From: Cryptomeria japonica | Lineage: Eukaryota; Streptophyta; Pinopsida; Cupressales; Cupressaceae | Assembly: GCF_030272615.1 (NCBI RefSeq) | Contig: NW_026728917.1 | Coordinates: forward strand, 310,001-374,000 | Length of the DNA stretch: 64,000 bases | Direction: 5' to 3' | In this document: positions 60,557-64,000 of the stretch, in pieces | Layout of the letters: every line of letters begins with the position of its first letter | Position numbering within the stretch: the first letter of the stretch is position 1 | Translations under genes and position numbers: made by a program | The notes under the pieces: model-generated | What the model was told of the DNA's origin: nothing | Database searches by the model: none | The model's input: only the letters and a program-made list of their open reading frames with translations

Positions 60557-62536
60557 GAGGACGTGCCTGTTCTACAGATGCCGGAGCAGCATCCTGCCAC
60601 ATAGCAGCTGACAGAGGCAGACAGATTCTGCGTCGCTGCGACTAGTTTGTACGATATGATCTATCGTCCCGTGATTCGGATGAATTGCGGACTGATGACA
60701 GCACTGGCCGAGCATTGGCATAGTGAGATATGTACCTTCTACCTGGCGATGGGAGAGATGACAGTGATGCTAGAGGATGTGTGGAGGATACTACACATCC
60801 TGATTAGAGGGGAGCTGGTGACCTATGATCAAGCATTAGGGACGACGACGGTGTAGAGAATATTTGCTGATGATGTTTATATTGAGGATGACTTTGTATC
60901 CTAGGAGGACATAGTAGCATTGTATGAGCCTTTACCAATAGTTTTATCCAGGATCGTCGGGGGTTTGGTGTGCCCCGACTGACGTTCACATGGACTAGCC
61001 GTTGGTTGGGACCAGGTGATTGAGAAGATGATGACTGAGAGGACCCACTATGCCTGGGGACCATGTGTGCTAGCACATATTTATAGGGAGCTACACGAGG
61101 TGGTGTACCGAGAGAAGAGATCACTAGCAGTAGGGATCACATTACTACACATCTGGGCTTGGGAGCACTTGCCAGTCACACGAACAGTCTACTTGATATT
61201 TAGGGTGATATATCAGCCCTATGTTTATATGTATGGAGGGATGATGAGCCAGCCCCATCTGAGGAAGTTGGATTTTTTGTGACGGGCTTTAGATGACCTA
61301 GATACAGTGATATGGAGGTTGTATATCGAGTGTGAGCCTTGGGAGGATGATGCAGAAGTGCTACTGTATGTATTTATGACACACTTTTTGATTGGGCGCA
61401 CATCCTACCTTATAGAGAGACAGGTGCCAGGGAGAGTGATGAGGCAGTTTTGACGGAGGTAGGGATTGTCGAGAGGCTCAGGGGAGTATGCATGGGTAGT
61501 ACGGGAGAGATTTTAGTGGGGACCAATGTTACCATATGATCAGGCCTTGATAGAGTTCCAGAATTTACAGGCGAGACCAGGGCATATGAGGCCTGAGATT
61601 GTCGATGCAGGGGTGACAGAGGAGTACACACAGTATCATACTGCACATCTGATTATATAGATTTCAGATCCGATCGAGCCTATACCACCTTTTGAGGATG
61701 AGAGGAGATGATAAAGGAGGAAGAGAGGAGGTCGAGGAGTAGGAGGAGGAGATGGAGGTGGTGGAGGAGGATTTGGTGGAGCAGGAAAAGGTGGAGGAGG
61801 AGATGGAGGTGGTGGAGTATTTGGTGGAGCAGGAGGAGGTGGAGGACGAGGAGGATTTGGTGGTGGAGGGGGATTTGGAGGTGGAGGTGGTGGAGGAGGA
61901 TGATTACAGAGGAGAGGTAGAGGGGGAGAGTCGTTGCGACTATCACAGGGTCCACTGATACGAGGGGCTGCCAAAGAAGGAGGTAGGGATATTGGTGGGG
62001 GTGTAGTGCCTATGGAGATGGGAGAGGGAGCCATAGGTGGAGGAGAGGTTCCTATGGAGATGGGAGGGGGAGAGATAGGTGGAGGAGATGGAGATGTATG
62101 GGAGTATATGATTTTACACTCACAGACTCGGTTAGAGGATAGCGAGGCAGAGATTGCAGCTAGAGATGTCCAACTATTTGCATGGGAGGTGGAGCTGACT
62201 GTAGTGAGGAAAGAGAGAGATGATCTGGTGGACAGGTTGAGGGAGGTGCAGGATAGAGTCCAAGTCTTGGAGGGAGCATAGGCATAGGGTCCAACTGAGG
62301 TGGTGTTGAGGGAGATGTGACAGGCAAGTGGAGAGATTGACTATTGGTGGGGAATATATGAGCTGGTTGTGCCAGTTAGTCAGCAAGCACTGAGCTATTC
62401 TAAGATGCGGTGGGCAAGATCAAAGTGGTCACAGAGGGCTCAGAGAAGTGGGGGTGTTATGGGTCCTCCTCAGTGAGGTGGTGGGGGAGGAGTAGGGGGT
62501 AGTCGTGGTGCAGCATCTGGCCAGAGTGCCATTTGA
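60557..62536 (+). pseudogene. PMD protein relic, copy 3
   Basis: Same internal stops as the other copies. Just before it, base 60556 is G where the others have A, turning a TAA into TAG in the same frame: still a stop, but now also GTGTGTAG, a slightly better 3' splice-site-like end. The GGA/GGT tract is at 61705-61900. Confidence 0.6.
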
Positions 62537-63494
62537 GATATTTTAGGTACTTGTTACATTATTATTTTGGACTGTGACTTGGATGGATTTTGGTAGTCGA
62601 TATATTTTGACATCATTGTACTATGATACATGTAATCTTTTTTTTTAATGTGATATATGAAGAGATCCCATGCTTTGATATTATATGCATATGTATGATG
62701 ACACCTATATTGTTGATACAGGATGATGATTATGAGTTATGCTTAGATTCATGCTATGGATGATTTGATTACTATATATACATGGTGATGATATGATTTC
62801 TAGATGCATGCTATGGATGATTTGTCTAATTATGTGGATGCAGGTAGAAGATGGACGATGCTTGTGGTAATGATGTTAATTATGATGTAATGATGATGAT
62901 GTATGCAAAAATAATGAGTTGAAATAATGCATAATGATGTTTGTGATAGATAATACTTGTTCATTTTTTATGATATGATATGAGTAAATGATGCATGTTG
63001 TAAGATGAATCTAAGTGAATCAAATGTGTATGCAAATGTGATGTATGAATGCACTTTAAATGGATGAACAAATGTTGATACAAATGTTTATGTATGAATG
63101 CACTTAAATGAATGTATCTAAATGATGTAATGTTTATGAGATGTATTTAAAATTAATCTAAATGACTAAAATGATTCAAAACATAACTAAGTGATAAATG
63201 AGATTGAAATGATAATGCAAATAAATGCAAATAGGGGATAAAGAATAATGAATAACTGCACCTTAATGCAATTAAAGGATAATGAATAACTGCACCTTAG
63301 TGCAATTGGAGGATAATGCATGCATCTCATGAATCTAGATGAAACAAAATGGGGAAAAATGCACCTATGAAATGAATTCTAAATGAACTTAAAGGATGAT
63401 GAAAGGAATGCATATTTAAAATGAATGCACTACATGGATGAATGAATGTTCTTTATAACAAATTCACTTAAATGAAATGCAACTAAATTATAGT
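62537..63494. other. AT-rich ATGATG spacer, copy 3
   Basis: 34-bp duplication at 63246-63313; base 62705 is C. Confidence 0.5.
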
Positions 63495-64000
63495 TGTAGA
63501 CACCTAAAATTGTTTAGTCTAATTAAATAAATATCTTTATTTATTTAATTATTTTAAGCCTAATTCTTCTATTAATTAAATAAATCTTTATTTATTTAAC
63601 TAATTCATTTATCCTCTTTTAGCCTTATTTCTCATTTAAATAAATACTTTTATTTATTTAAATTATCCTTTTCCTAAATTAAATAGATATCTTATTTATT
63701 TAATTGATCCCACTTCCTCTATTAATTAAATAAATCTTTATTTATTTAATTAATTCATTAACCTTTTCTACCCATGACACATGTCATTCATCTCTTAATT
63801 CCTACACTACCTACCCTTTCATTATTTTCTTATTTTCTCTACCTACCCTCTAATCCTAGCTGACTATTTATCTCTTACACCTCCAATCTTATCCCTCCAT
63901 TTCCTACAGTGTCTTCTATATAAGAGGACACTTCCTTCATTATCAACCCTGATTAGTTGACTTCTCAACTACATTACACTTTCAAACTTGCATATGCGAT
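63495..64000 (+). mobile_element. Gypsy 5' LTR, copy 3, cut by the window end
   Basis: First 506 bp of the LTR, including the TATA box at 63917-63924. The rest lies beyond the window. Confidence 0.6.

Larger units (their letters stand above)
57840..64000. repeat. Tandem array unit 3, first 6,161 bp
   Basis: Third copy, cut by the window end inside the Gypsy LTR. It shares C at 62705 with unit 2 against G in unit 1, and has a private G at 60556 where units 1 and 2 have A. The array therefore continues past the window. Confidence 0.96.

Noticed and set aside
1-64000. CRISPR array, bacterial operons or defence islands
   Set aside because: No regularly spaced repeats with spacers; introns, LTR elements and low gene density show plant nuclear DNA.
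1-64000. tRNA or rRNA genes
   Set aside because: I saw no cloverleaf-like or rRNA-conserved stretch; the TTGGCACGCCC site at 6444 is a primer binding site, not a tRNA gene.

Overview
The window is AT-rich, gene-poor, retrotransposon-filled nuclear DNA of a seed plant, most likely a conifer or another gymnosperm. The basis is an intact ankyrin-PGG membrane protein gene of a plant-only architecture, a Ty3/Gypsy-like Gag-protease of a type I associate with conifer genomes (DGGAGLN protease motif, LGRPWIHEM block), a plant mobile domain (PMD) relic, and old nested elements in long non-coding stretches. The species cannot be fixed from the sequence.

The main large-scale fact is that the window is a tandem array. 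A unit of about 28.92 kb occupies 1-28921, recurs at 28922-57839, and starts a third time at 57840, running to the window end. The phase is arbitrary because the window starts inside the array. By eye, units 1 and 2 differ at six single bases plus one AGG triplet beside an (AG)32 microsatellite. The part of unit 3 that is present differs from unit 2 at one base I could see. This is either a very recent tandem duplication or an assembly duplication.

Layout of one unit (unit 1 coordinates): a minus-strand LTR-like block (193-1740); a PMD relic with a degenerate AGCGCTATTGT repeat in front of it (2045-4697); AT-rich spacer; a truncated Gypsy element consisting of LTR, primer binding site and gag-protease (5656-8733); tail to tail with it, a broken exon of a Cys/His-rich zinc-binding protein on the minus strand (8753-9935); a strong 49-bp-arm hairpin (9964-10093); an orphan plus-strand exon (10246-10421); several short duplications and a microsatellite; a degenerate LTR-like block (13108-14480); quiet AT-rich DNA; a LINE reverse transcriptase (17300-21770) split by a Copia element (17958-21402) with an ATTAT target duplication; a decayed first exon of an ankyrin gene (21807-21947); old diverged repeats (22000-25450); and the only intact gene, a three-exon ankyrin-repeat/PGG protein of the ACD6/ITN1 type on the minus strand (25730-28389).

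Nothing here forms an operon-like system. The functional content is the ankyrin-PGG gene, present as two copies with identical coding sequence (25730-28389 and 54648-57307), plus possibly the hairpin locus. The rest is transposon debris and gene relics.
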